Assembly: GCA_034003245.1 (NCBI GenBank) | Contig: JAVEYY010000001.1 | Coordinates: forward strand, 62,001-126,000 | Source of the DNA: Perlabentimonas sp034003245 | Lineage (GTDB): Bacteria; Bacteroidota; Bacteroidia; Bacteroidales; Tenuifilaceae | Reading direction: 5' to 3' | Length of the DNA stretch: 64,000 nucleotides | Shown: piece by piece, positions 26,324 to 34,509 of the stretch | Position numbering within the stretch: the first letter of the stretch is position 1 | Layout: every line of letters begins with the position of its first letter | Made by a program: the position numbers and the translations under genes | Notes under the pieces: generated by a model | The model's database searches: none | Seen by the model: the letters and a program-made list of their open reading frames with translations, nothing else | What the model was told of the DNA's origin: nothing

Positions 26324-28471
26324 TTACTCAATAAGCGTCATTTCTTTAAGCAGATGCCCAGCGCCAGCAAACTTATCGATAATAAAAAGGGCATAACGAA
26401 TATCGAGGCTAATGTTTCGACACATGTCGGGATCGAACATTATGTCGCTCATGGTTCCTTCCCAAACCCTATCGAAGTTTACCCCAATTAAATGCCCCTG
26501 AGCATTAACAACTGGGCTTCCAGAGTTTCCTCCAGAGGTGTGATTACTGGCGATAAAAGCAACGGGAACGGTGCCATTTACTGCCCACCTCCCGTAGTCC
26601 TTAGCAGCATGAAGGTCGAGTAATCGTTGGGGAACAACGTAATCGTACACTTCCATTTGGGCTTTCTCGGCAATGCCATCGAGAGTAGTTTGATGTGTAT
26701 ACACCACAGCATCGGATGGGAAATAGCCATTTACACTACCATAGGTTACCCTTAGGGTCATGTTGGCATCGGGGTAAAATATCTTATCGGGCTGCATTTC
26801 CATTAACCCTTTTACATATGATCGATACAGAATGTTCAACTCCTGATTAATTGAGGTAACATACCTATTTACACTTTTACCGTATAGGTTGTCGTGTTGC
26901 TTGTAAAGTTCAAAAATTTTATCGTTAGCTAGAGTTTCAGCGGCTACTTTATCAAAGTTGGTAAGCAAAGCTATTAGCTTTGAACTATCGGCAAATACCG
27001 ACTGCGAGAAAAGTGAGCTAGCGGCATTTTCCCAACTCATACTATTTAGCAGATAAAGATCCTTAAGCGCGGCTGGCTGAAGTGAGTCGTGAAGTCTTTG
27101 AGAATATGCGCTCATCATCTCTGCAAAAACCTCTCTATCTATGGGTTGGTAATAATCCTTGTAGAAACTGCGAGTAGCGTCCACCATGCGCTGCGCTGAT
27201 TGTGCGTCAATGTCCTTTTCGGGATTCGCTAAAAGCCTGCTAAACTGACTTGCAAACCGAATAATCTCAACAGCCATAAAAGCCTCGCGTCCAAGGTCGC
27301 TGGCAACAAGAAGTAGTTCTCTTTTAGAATAAAGCTCGGTGAAGCGGGATAATAGATGGCCATACTCACTCTTACGACTTGGGTTATCATTAATCCACTG
27401 TGCAAACTGGGCCTCAAGTGCTTGCTTTTTGGCTACAGCATCGAGCCTAATTAATCCGTTGCGCTCGCCAATCCACTTTTTCCATGCATTGGCAACGCCT
27501 GCTTGTTTGCTGGCATACTGAATGCGTACGGTATCGTTTTGGCGCATGTAAGTTTCCATAATCTTAAGGCGAGCATCGCGAAGGGCGATATTCATTGGGT
27601 TGGAAACATTAACCACCTGATTTACTGCTTGCGAGGTAATATACTGCTGTGTGCTACCCGGGTAACCATAAACCATTGTAAAATCGCCAGGTTCAACACC
27701 TTTTAGCGATATAGGCAGATGCCTCTTAGGGGTGTAGGGCACGTTATCGGGCGAGTACTCCGCAGGTTTATTATCCTTATCGGCATAAATGCGAAAAAGG
27801 GCAAAGTCGCCGGTATGCCTGGGCCACATCCAGTTATCGGTATCACCACCAAACTTACCAATGCTCGATGGTGGAGCACCAACAAGCCGAACATCTAGAA
27901 ACTCCTCGTATATAAATGCAAAATACTGATTCCCATAGAACATGGGTGTAATTCGCGCCGAGTAATGGGTTCCTTCAACTAACTTTTTCGACAACGATGC
28001 GATATTATCCTGAATCTTCCCTTCGCGCTCAGTCTCCTTCATTTTCGAATCAACACCAACAAGTATCTGCTCAGTTACATCGTCCATTCTCACCAAAAAA
28101 CGTACTGTTAAGCCCGGGTTGGGCAATTCCTCCTGCCTACTCATTGCCCAAAAGCCATCGGTAAGATAGTCGTGCTCTACAGAGGAATGGCGCTGAATAA
28201 CCCCATAACCACAGTGGTGGTTGGTAATTAGTAACCCCTCGGGCGAGATAACCTCGCCGGTGCAACCGCGACCAAAAATTACAATAGCATCCTTAATGCT
28301 GGGTTGATTGATGCTGTAGATATCCTCAGCAGTAAGCTTAAAGCCCTTGCTCTGCATTTCGGTAAAGTTGTACTTCTCTATTAGCATGGGGAGCCACATT
28401 CCCTCATCGGCCTTTGCGTTAAAGCCAAAAAGAGTTAAGGCAATTAGTGTCGAAAGGAAGAATCTTTTCAT
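26324..28471 (-). CDS. S46 dipeptidyl-peptidase, DPP11-like
   Basis: 715 residues, full length for the S46 family. Signal peptide MKRFFLSTLIALTLFGFNAKA. Chymotrypsin-like parts: FGRGCTGEVIS with NHHCGYG (catalytic His85 or His86), GGDTDNWMWPRHTGDF (the catalytic Asp region) and GGNSGSPV (Ser650). The residue after FD in NFDRVWEGTMSDI is Arg668; in characterised P. gingivalis enzymes Arg at this place marks DPP11 (Asp/Glu at P1), Gly marks DPP7, so acidic specificity is predicted. It releases dipeptides from peptides in the periplasm for amino-acid catabolism. Confidence 0.92.
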   Translation of the reverse strand: MKRFFLSTLIALTLFGFNAKADEGMWLPMLIEKYNFTEMQSKGFKLTAEDIYSINQPSIKDAIVIFGRGCTGEVISPEGLLITNHHCGYGVIQRHSSVEHDYLTDGFWAMSRQEELPNPGLTVRFLVRMDDVTEQILVGVDSKMKETEREGKIQDNIASLSKKLVEGTHYSARITPMFYGNQYFAFIYEEFLDVRLVGAPPSSIGKFGGDTDNWMWPRHTGDFALFRIYADKDNKPAEYSPDNVPYTPKRHLPISLKGVEPGDFTMVYGYPGSTQQYITSQAVNQVVNVSNPMNIALRDARLKIMETYMRQNDTVRIQYASKQAGVANAWKKWIGERNGLIRLDAVAKKQALEAQFAQWINDNPSRKSEYGHLLSRFTELYSKRELLLVASDLGREAFMAVEIIRFASQFSRLLANPEKDIDAQSAQRMVDATRSFYKDYYQPIDREVFAEMMSAYSQRLHDSLQPAALKDLYLLNSMSWENAASSLFSQSVFADSSKLIALLTNFDKVAAETLANDKIFELYKQHDNLYGKSVNRYVTSINQELNILYRSYVKGLMEMQPDKIFYPDANMTLRVTYGSVNGYFPSDAVVYTHQTTLDGIAEKAQMEVYDYVVPQRLLDLHAAKDYGRWAVNGTVPVAFIASNHTSGGNSGSPVVNAQGHLIGVNFDRVWEGTMSDIMFDPDMCRNISLDIRYALFIIDKFAGAGHLLKEMTLIE

Positions 28472-28536
28472 TTATATTCTATTTTACTGTTAATCGTAGT
28501 TTTGATAAAAAAACTCAGGTTAGGTTTAAGTATCGT

Positions 28537-29136
28537 TCAGCATTCCTGCAGGAAACTAACCAACTCGGAGTACAACTTTTGCACAGGAAGCCCCATCACG
28601 TTAAAGTATGAGCCATCAATCCGTTCAACCCCAACATATCCAATCCACTCCTGTATACCGTAAGCTCCTGCCTTATCGAATGGTTTGAAATTATCTATGT
28701 AGTATAAGATCTCCTCGTCGGTAAGACTACGGAAGTAAACATCGGTTTCGGCGATAAAACTTCGAAAACGGCCTTGGAAGTTAATTGCAACACCTGTAAC
28801 AACGGTATGCTTGCAACCTGAAAGCGTTCGAAGAATCTCAACGGCATCGTCCCTATCGGTAGGTTTTCCCAAAACATCTCCCTTGCACCAAACAATGGTA
28901 TCGGAAGTGATTAGAATTTCATTATCCTGCAATGAGGGTTTATAAGGCTCTGCCTTCTTCTGGGCAAGATAAACTGGGATATCAGTATATACTAAATTGG
29001 TGGGATACGACTCATCAACCTCACCAAAAAGCCTAACCTCAAAGGGCAAACCCAACTCAGCCAGCAGCTGCTGCCTGCGAGGCGACTGCGAGGCAAGAAT
29101 AATGGTTTTGCCCTTTAACAGATTATCTAGTAGCAT
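28537..29136 (-). CDS. Maf-like nucleoside triphosphate pyrophosphatase
   Basis: 199 residues from ATG 29136; a start at 29175 would overlap the upstream gene and add residues before the Maf fold. Landmarks: ILASQSPRRQQLL (the SxSPRR phosphate-binding motif), ITSDTIVWC (TSDT) and KAGAYGIQEW (KAGGYGIQ-type). Maf proteins hydrolyse non-canonical or modified NTPs (dTTP/UTP class) to NMP and are linked to septum inhibition. It follows the aminopeptidase gene by 22 bases, likely one operon. Confidence 0.93.
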   Translation of the reverse strand: MLLDNLLKGKTIILASQSPRRQQLLAELGLPFEVRLFGEVDESYPTNLVYTDIPVYLAQKKAEPYKPSLQDNEILITSDTIVWCKGDVLGKPTDRDDAVEILRTLSGCKHTVVTGVAINFQGRFRSFIAETDVYFRSLTDEEILYYIDNFKPFDKAGAYGIQEWIGYVGVERIDGSYFNVMGLPVQKLYSELVSFLQEC

Positions 29137-29158
29137 TGGATGGCGTTTGAGGATTGAA

Positions 29159-30133
29159 CTACATTTCAAATCCAACCATTTTGCCCTTTTTCATTATGAG
29201 TTTATCGTCGAAGTACACATCGGGCTCGGTTACCAAGCCATCGAGATGACTACTTACCGAAATACGTCCGCCCATGGTTATATTATTGCCAAAGGCAATG
29301 TGGATGGTTCCAAAAACCTTCTCATCCTCCAAAATAAGACCAGTTAGCTTGGCCTTATAGTTGGTTCCAATTCCAAACTCAGCCACAGCGCGAGCATCGC
29401 GACCCGACTTGTCGAGTATTTCAACAAGCTTTGCAGCCTCATTACCGCCAGTAATACTCTCGGCATATCCGTTCACAATATCAACAACAATTGGGGTTTC
29501 AATCATTCCAATGCTTGCCATTGAACCATCTATTACCAATTTGCCGTTTGTCTGATCCTCCCAGGGAGCCAGGAAAACCTCGCCCGATGGCAGGTTGCCA
29601 CTTTCGCCCTTATTGCGTAAAACACCCTTGCTGCGGATTATCATTCTATCCTTTACCGGCATAGTAACATCGGTTCCCTTCTCGGTAACCACTCGGATAG
29701 TGCTAATGCCCTCCATCTTCTCGGCAATAAAATCGGTGAGCGAAATTATTTTTTCGTAGTCAGCGCTTAGGCAACGAGCCATTGCATCAACCGTAATGCC
29801 GGGCATGGTTCCTACACGAACGCCCTCCTTAACTGCATTTCGGCGAGCATCGGTGTGAGTAAGCGATTTTGAGGTTGGGCAAACCACCACGGCTACCATT
29901 TTCATCATGTTGGCAACGGCCTCGGGTGGCTCTTGCCCATTTATTTCTCTAGATTTTATCTCTATCAACATCGACTCCTTACAGAGATCCCTACCGGCCT
30001 CGTGTAGTGCCAAACCAATCTCCCTTTTCAGTTCGTCGGTAACTACTAGAAGAGTTTCGTGGGGCTGAAGCCCCATACAATCTCTTAGCGCGATAATTGA
30101 GGATTCGCGAAGTTGGTTCTGATTTGATTCCAT
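29159..30133 (-). CDS. Aminopeptidase (M29/aminopeptidase T-like)
   Basis: 324 residues. The sequence pattern SLTHTDARRNAVKEGVRVGTMPGI, LPSGEVFLAPWEDQTNG, EFGIGTN and GTIHIAFGNNITMGG is typical of the leucyl aminopeptidase (aminopeptidase T, COG2309) group: metal-dependent, cytoplasmic, with Glu and His ligands in the conserved PxGE, FGIG and HIAxG motifs. It would finish degradation of imported di- and oligopeptides, complementing the S46 peptidase encoded nearby. Confidence 0.88.
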   Translation of the reverse strand: MESNQNQLRESSIIALRDCMGLQPHETLLVVTDELKREIGLALHEAGRDLCKESMLIEIKSREINGQEPPEAVANMMKMVAVVVCPTSKSLTHTDARRNAVKEGVRVGTMPGITVDAMARCLSADYEKIISLTDFIAEKMEGISTIRVVTEKGTDVTMPVKDRMIIRSKGVLRNKGESGNLPSGEVFLAPWEDQTNGKLVIDGSMASIGMIETPIVVDIVNGYAESITGGNEAAKLVEILDKSGRDARAVAEFGIGTNYKAKLTGLILEDEKVFGTIHIAFGNNITMGGRISVSSHLDGLVTEPDVYFDDKLIMKKGKMVGFEM

Positions 30134-30367
30134 TTCGAATTGTTATTAATGTTTGAATGTGCACAAAATACGAATACTCTGTGGATTTATCAAGCAACGC
30201 ATAAGTGTTCTTAATCATAAGCATTGTGGCCAACTTAATGAAGCCATTTACCAAATAATGCATAGATAGAGAAACGCAAACCAGTAAAGAAAACTGGGTA
30301 AAGAGTTTCCTGAGAAAGTTCAAATATACCAGATCATCTGGTCTCTCCGACACAAGAAATTGAATGT

Positions 30368-30416
30368 AAAAAGCCCAACGCTAATTTGAGAATCTCTTCA
30401 AATTAGCGTTGGGCTT
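30368..30416 (-). terminator. Strong terminator after tiny lipoprotein genes
   Basis: A perfect 19-bp stem starting AAGCCCAACG (30371-30389 with 30398-30416) around an 8-base loop; on the minus strand it is followed by TTTTTAC. The rest of 30134-30370 is AT-rich leader of the aminopeptidase gene with no gene. Confidence 0.85.
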
Positions 30417-30504
30417 AGCTATGCTAAAATCAAAAAACCTTCCCAATTTCCTATAAATAGGAATTTGAGAAAGTTTGTGGAATACTTTATTATCAGCTAA
30501 AAAA

Positions 30505-30639
30505 CTAGCTATTCCTATCAGTTTGAACAGTATTTGCCTTACTGTAGGCAGGGCATGACTTCTTTGCACATGATCCAAAAAACACGGCAACTGATACTAG
30601 CACAAGGGCTAGGGCTAATACTTTTCTTTTTGCTTTCAT
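30505..30639 (-). CDS. Tiny lipoprotein (44 residues)
   Basis: Encodes MKAKRKVLALALVLVS followed by VAVFFGSC and AKKSCPAYSKAN: a basic n-region, hydrophobic core, the lipobox FGSC with Cys24 and a mature tail of only about 20 residues ending TDRNS. It has a strong Rho-independent terminator about 90 bases downstream, which supports transcription. It resembles the short 'SC-x-x-x-x-CPAYS' lipoproteins common in Bacteroidota, role unknown. It shares a Cys-x(4,5)-Cys-x-x-Tyr pattern with the tiny gene just upstream. Confidence 0.7.
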   Translation of the reverse strand: MKAKRKVLALALVLVSVAVFFGSCAKKSCPAYSKANTVQTDRNS

Positions 30640-30680
30640 CGTCGGTAGATTAAAAAAATAGATATGCAATATAAAAAATT

Positions 30681-30827
30681 TTATCCAGATATAGTTTCCT
30701 CACTGCAAATTTCTGATTCGGCATAAACGGCACATGGAATATTGTTATGGCAAGACTCGAGCAACAATAATGCTAAAATGCTAATAAAGTAAATAAAAAA
30801 TTTACTACCCTTCGTTAAGTTTAACAT
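30681..30827 (-). CDS. Tiny lipoprotein (48 residues), second of a tandem pair
   Basis: Encodes MLNLTKGSKFFIYFISILAL, then LLLESC with Cys26, then HNNIPCAVYAESE and an acidic tail. The lipobox LESC is slightly atypical (Glu at -2), so lipidation is probable, not certain. The mature part is about 23 residues. C-HNNIP-C-AVY mirrors C-AKKS-C-PAY of the gene 41 bases downstream on the same strand, suggesting diverged duplicates. The remainder of the upstream region to 31012 shows no gene. Confidence 0.5.
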   Translation of the reverse strand: MLNLTKGSKFFIYFISILALLLLESCHNNIPCAVYAESEICSEETISG

Positions 30828-31012
30828 ACTCCAAATGCGTTATTTACTGAAATCAAGAACGTTACACCAAAAACAACGATCTTCATCGAATTGTAAAGGT
30901 AGATTAAAAAAAAGAAACGAGGTGTTGATAAATGCTGCCAATTATCAACATAAAGAATGAGATAAATCATTAAAAACTGTGTGACACTTAAATCAAGACC
31001 CCAAAGTCCCCT

Positions 31013-32092
31013 CTACTCTAGTGGATGAACCCCAAACATTTGGGCCAACTCATTCAGATCGGCAAGGACTGAGGATATCAATTCTATTCCCTCCCTACTA
31101 TGATAGTTCTCCTTAAAGCGCTCAGGGTCACCAGGAATAACAACAGGCTGCTGCCCCTGCGCAGCTCGTGCTCGCTTAAAAGTTTGAATCCAACTATCCA
31201 TGGAGTTTTTAAACTCCAATGCAGGTCGAAATGCATCGACCCTAATTGCACCAAAAAAGTGGCCTAGCCCCTTTCCTACTGATTGCTCGAGTAGTGGTAA
31301 ATATGCCACCTGTGGTGGCACAAAAGGGCCAAAGTTGGCTCCCGACAGCACCGAGGAAAAAATATCGACCAAAGCTGTCATGCAAAAACCTTTGTGCCCG
31401 CCCTGCTCAATTCCGCTACCACCGAGTGTAAGAATTGCTCCACCCTGCTCAAGCGAACCTGGATTATCGGTAGGATTTCCATCCTTATCCTGAACCAGTC
31501 CCAATGGAATAGTCTCACCGAGCCTTGATTTTATGGCCAATTTTCCGCGGGCAACAGGTGTGGTGGCAAAATCGGCGATAAACGGAGGCTCCTTATGGGT
31601 TGGAATGGCCACAGCAATGGGATTTGTTCCCAATAATTTATCAGCGCTGTAAGTTGGGGCAACCAACGGATTTGCATTGGTAAGCGAAATACCAATCATA
31701 TCGTGCTCCAAAGCCATCATGGCGTAATATCCAGCAATGCCGAAGTGGTTGCTATTATTTGTTGCCACCCAGCCAGTTCCAGCAGTCTTAGCCTTTTCGA
31801 TGGCAATTTGCATCGATTTTTTTGCTGCCACAGGGCCAAGCGCATTATCGCCATCAATTGTAGCTGTGGAAGGTGTTTCGTAAACAACTCTCACCTTTGG
31901 TGATGTATTTATCCGCTGTGCAGCCACCATGGCGTGGTACTCCTTAACTCGCATCAAACCATGCGAAGGTATTCCACGTAGCTCGCCTGCCATCAATACA
32001 TCGGCTACAATCTCAGCCTCGTGAGGTGAGCAGCCCATTGCCTCGAACAGCAGCTGGGTGAACTGTTTTAATTGCTGGTATTGGAACTTCAT
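31013..32092 (-). CDS. Ldh2-type (malate/L-lactate-like) NAD(P)-dependent dehydrogenase
   Basis: 359 residues with the non-Rossmann Ldh/YlbC/YbiC fold. Landmarks: ADVLMAGELRGIPSHGLMRV (catalytic His region), DGDNALGPVAAKKSM, ATNNSNHFGIAGYYAMMAL (His in SNHFG), LTNANPLVAPT and GTNPIAVAIP. The family reduces or oxidises 2-hydroxy/2-oxo acids with NAD(P)H, and the exact substrate (malate, lactate, ureidoglycolate, others) cannot be read from sequence. Upstream gene of the same strand is an SDR; spacing of 69 bases could allow co-transcription. Confidence 0.88.
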   Translation of the reverse strand: MKFQYQQLKQFTQLLFEAMGCSPHEAEIVADVLMAGELRGIPSHGLMRVKEYHAMVAAQRINTSPKVRVVYETPSTATIDGDNALGPVAAKKSMQIAIEKAKTAGTGWVATNNSNHFGIAGYYAMMALEHDMIGISLTNANPLVAPTYSADKLLGTNPIAVAIPTHKEPPFIADFATTPVARGKLAIKSRLGETIPLGLVQDKDGNPTDNPGSLEQGGAILTLGGSGIEQGGHKGFCMTALVDIFSSVLSGANFGPFVPPQVAYLPLLEQSVGKGLGHFFGAIRVDAFRPALEFKNSMDSWIQTFKRARAAQGQQPVVIPGDPERFKENYHSREGIELISSVLADLNELAQMFGVHPLE

Positions 32093-32161
32093 ATGTGTAA
32101 CATTTTCAGCGACAAACTACACAAGGCATATCTGCCCAAGATACATAATTGAACAATAAAC

Positions 32162-32911
32162 CTATTTACGGAAAACGTAGTAGGAGCTAGCCTGCGCCGT
32201 TGGAGTTATCTCCATATCGTTAATATTAACGTGTGGAGGTCGTGATATGGCAAAAAGAATTGCTTCGGCAATATCATTGCCGGATAGTGGAACAAGACCA
32301 ATGTATGGTTTCTTTGCGCTCTCGGCATCACCCTTAAACCGAACAAGCGAAAACTCCGTTTCGGCTAAGCCCGGTCGAATTTCGGTTACTTTAATTCCAT
32401 GCTTAAGCATATCTATTCGCATTCCTTGTGAGAGCGCATGAACGGCATGTTTGCTTGCACAGTAAACATTTCCATTCTCGTAAGCCTGAACACCAGCAAT
32501 GGAACCTATATTTACAATATGGCCGTTCCCTTGATTTATCATTAAGTTAGCAACAAATCGGCTAATGTATAGCAATCCCTTAACGTTGGTGTCAATCATC
32601 TGCTCCCAATCTTCAACTGAGCCCTCCTGCAACGGATTTAGTCCAGCCGCAAGACCAGCATTATTAATCAAAACATCGATTTTTCGCCACCGCTCTGGCA
32701 AAGTGTCAAGGGCATTTTCAACCTCCTGTCTATTCCTGATATCGAAGGCTAAGCATAAAACATCGTTACTACTTCCTATCTCTGTTCTCAACTCCTCCAA
32801 GCGTTGGCTGCGACGACCAGTAATTATTAACCTGTACCCATTTTTGGCAAGCAATAGTGCAGTTGCCCTGCCTATACCGGCTGTTGCGCCAGTTATTAGT
32901 GCTGTTTTCAT
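32162..32911 (-). CDS. Short-chain dehydrogenase/reductase
   Basis: 249 residues, classical SDR. Landmarks: TGATAGIG (nucleotide-binding glycine motif, residues 7-14), NNAGLAAG, the catalytic NIGSIAG Ser, and YCASKHA (YxxxK). ITGRRSQRLEEL after strand 2 favours NADP because of the Arg pair. The pattern resembles the YdfG/serine-3-dehydrogenase subgroup. It lies 25 bases downstream of the CoA-binding protein gene on the same strand. Confidence 0.9.
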   Translation of the reverse strand: MKTALITGATAGIGRATALLLAKNGYRLIITGRRSQRLEELRTEIGSSNDVLCLAFDIRNRQEVENALDTLPERWRKIDVLINNAGLAAGLNPLQEGSVEDWEQMIDTNVKGLLYISRFVANLMINQGNGHIVNIGSIAGVQAYENGNVYCASKHAVHALSQGMRIDMLKHGIKVTEIRPGLAETEFSLVRFKGDAESAKKPYIGLVPLSGNDIAEAILFAISRPPHVNINDMEITPTAQASSYYVFRK

Positions 32912-32936
32912 AATATACTATCAAAATGTTTAATTC

Positions 32937-33380
32937 TTAGCTGAAAATACTTTTTAAAAACCGATGGAAGGCATGAACTCCTTTGACCGGCTCAGCCCAC
33001 ATAAAGAAACATTCACCAGCTATTACGGTAACCCCAAATTCATTGCAAAGCTCCTTAATATTTGGCGCATCACAACTCACATGTATCCATATCTTCTTAA
33101 TGCCCTTATTGGCAACCTCACGAGCCAAATCGATGGCTAAATCCTTACGCTTAATAATGTAAGCCGCATCGATACTATCGGGCAGTTGGGTTATGGACTG
33201 ATAACACTTTAGACCATCTATTTCTGTTTCATTTGGATTCACCGGAAAAACCTCGAAACCCTTATCGACAAATGCCTTTAACAGAATACGACTGTAACTT
33301 TGCTTATCGCGCGAAACGCCAATAAGAGCTACCGATTTGGAACTTAAAAAGTTATTTATATCAGTATTTTCCTTGTACAT
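32937..33380 (-). CDS. CoA-binding-domain protein
   Basis: 147 residues comprising one Rossmann-like CoA_binding domain: SVALIGVSRDKQSYSR at the N-terminus, VFPVNPNETEIDGLKCYQSI, and IDAAYIIKRKDLAIDLAREV. Stand-alone proteins of this kind bind CoA or nucleotides; no catalytic role is established. First gene of a likely operon with the SDR. The 250 bases upstream (33381-33630) show no gene. Confidence 0.85.
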   Translation of the reverse strand: MYKENTDINNFLSSKSVALIGVSRDKQSYSRILLKAFVDKGFEVFPVNPNETEIDGLKCYQSITQLPDSIDAAYIIKRKDLAIDLAREVANKGIKKIWIHVSCDAPNIKELCNEFGVTVIAGECFFMWAEPVKGVHAFHRFLKSIFS

Positions 33381-33630
33381 AAAACAATGTATTTAAACTC
33401 AGTTTTAAATATCTTCTTTCGACTGATGAAACGAATCGCAAGTTAAGGAAATATTGGTTTCAATTATGATGTTTCCCAACCATTTTAGATTACTGTCTTA
33501 CGGTATGCTCGCAAAATCGGCTCGTTTAGGAGATTGATTATAGAGGTTCTGTTCAATCAAACAATAGCCTGCATTACATGCCACAGGCAAAACGGGTTGG
33601 CAGAAAACATTCTATGCCAGAACATCCCCA

Positions 33631-34155
33631 TCACTCTCCTTCCTCCTCATACCAACTCTTATACAAAAGGTATCCCTTGGAAATACGCTGGTTAATCTGC
33701 TTCGATTGTTCCACATCGAGTTTTTTTACGAATTTGGCGGGCACACCGGCATAAATGCTACCCGCCTCAATTTGGGTGTTGGCCAGTACAAGGGCATTAG
33801 CCGCTACAATGGCTCCTTCACCCACCACGGCATCGTCGAGCACGGTGGCACCAATCCCAATTAGCGCACCTGCCTTAACCGTTGCCCCATGCACCGTTAC
33901 GTTATGACCAATAATAACATCATCCTCAAGGGTTACCACCGATTTCTGGTAAGTTGTATGCAGCACAGCATTATCCTGCACACTCACCCGTTTGCCAATA
34001 CGAATGGGGTTCACATCGCCCCGCAACACCGCTCCATACCAAATGCTGGAATCGTTACCTATCTCCACATCACCAATAATAACGGCTGTTTCGGCAATAA
34101 AACAGTTTTCTCCAATTTTTGGGGTTTTGCCCCGCAACGGTCTAATTATTCCCAT
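33631..34155 (-). CDS. Gamma-class carbonic anhydrase family protein
   Basis: 174 residues from ATG 34155 (MGIIRPLRGKTPKIGENCF); the longer in-frame extension upstream is not supported. A left-handed beta-helix built from hexapeptide repeats (AVIIGDVEIGNDSSIWYGAVLRGD, VIIGHNVTVHGATVKAGALIG). Zinc-ligand positions His in VLHTT, IIGHN and VHGA match the gamma-CA trimer family. It may hydrate CO2 or only bind metal; many YrdA/PaaY-type members lack activity. Confidence 0.9.
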   Translation of the reverse strand: MGIIRPLRGKTPKIGENCFIAETAVIIGDVEIGNDSSIWYGAVLRGDVNPIRIGKRVSVQDNAVLHTTYQKSVVTLEDDVIIGHNVTVHGATVKAGALIGIGATVLDDAVVGEGAIVAANALVLANTQIEAGSIYAGVPAKFVKKLDVEQSKQINQRISKGYLLYKSWYEEEGE

Positions 34156-34365
34156 GGTTTGCTTTTTTCTTTGATAACAAAGATATGGGTAGTTTTGCTT
34201 AAAAACACATAAAAATGGAAACATCAATAACGACAAAGTTCACCTACTACTTATCCTCAGCCTATTAGGTAACCATATCTCCGAAAACGTTTTAAACCTG
34301 ACTAGAATGATGTTGTAAAACAATTTAAAAAAAAGTTTTCGGCGTTTTTCATTATATAAAATAAC

Positions 34366-34373
34366 TAATTTTG
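34366..34373 (+). promoter_or_regulatory. Candidate -7 box for korAB
   Basis: TAATTTTG fits TAnnTTTG and lies about 140 bases upstream of korA. No clear TTG -33 element is found at the right distance, so this is tentative. Confidence 0.35.
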
Positions 34374-34509
34374 CACTATAATTTTCAAGCGGGGGTACAA
34401 GTTGAAAAGCCTGAAAAATAATTTACTATGCATATAAAATAGGATCATATTTTATATGCATTTGCATTTTTAACGCCCCCAATGAGAACCAAAAAAAACA
34501 TAAATCATT

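Noticed and set aside
30821..30886. A third tiny exported peptide upstream of the lipoprotein pair (about 21 codons)
   Set aside because: It is all signal-like with no mature part and overlaps the start of the 48-residue gene; more likely leader sequence.
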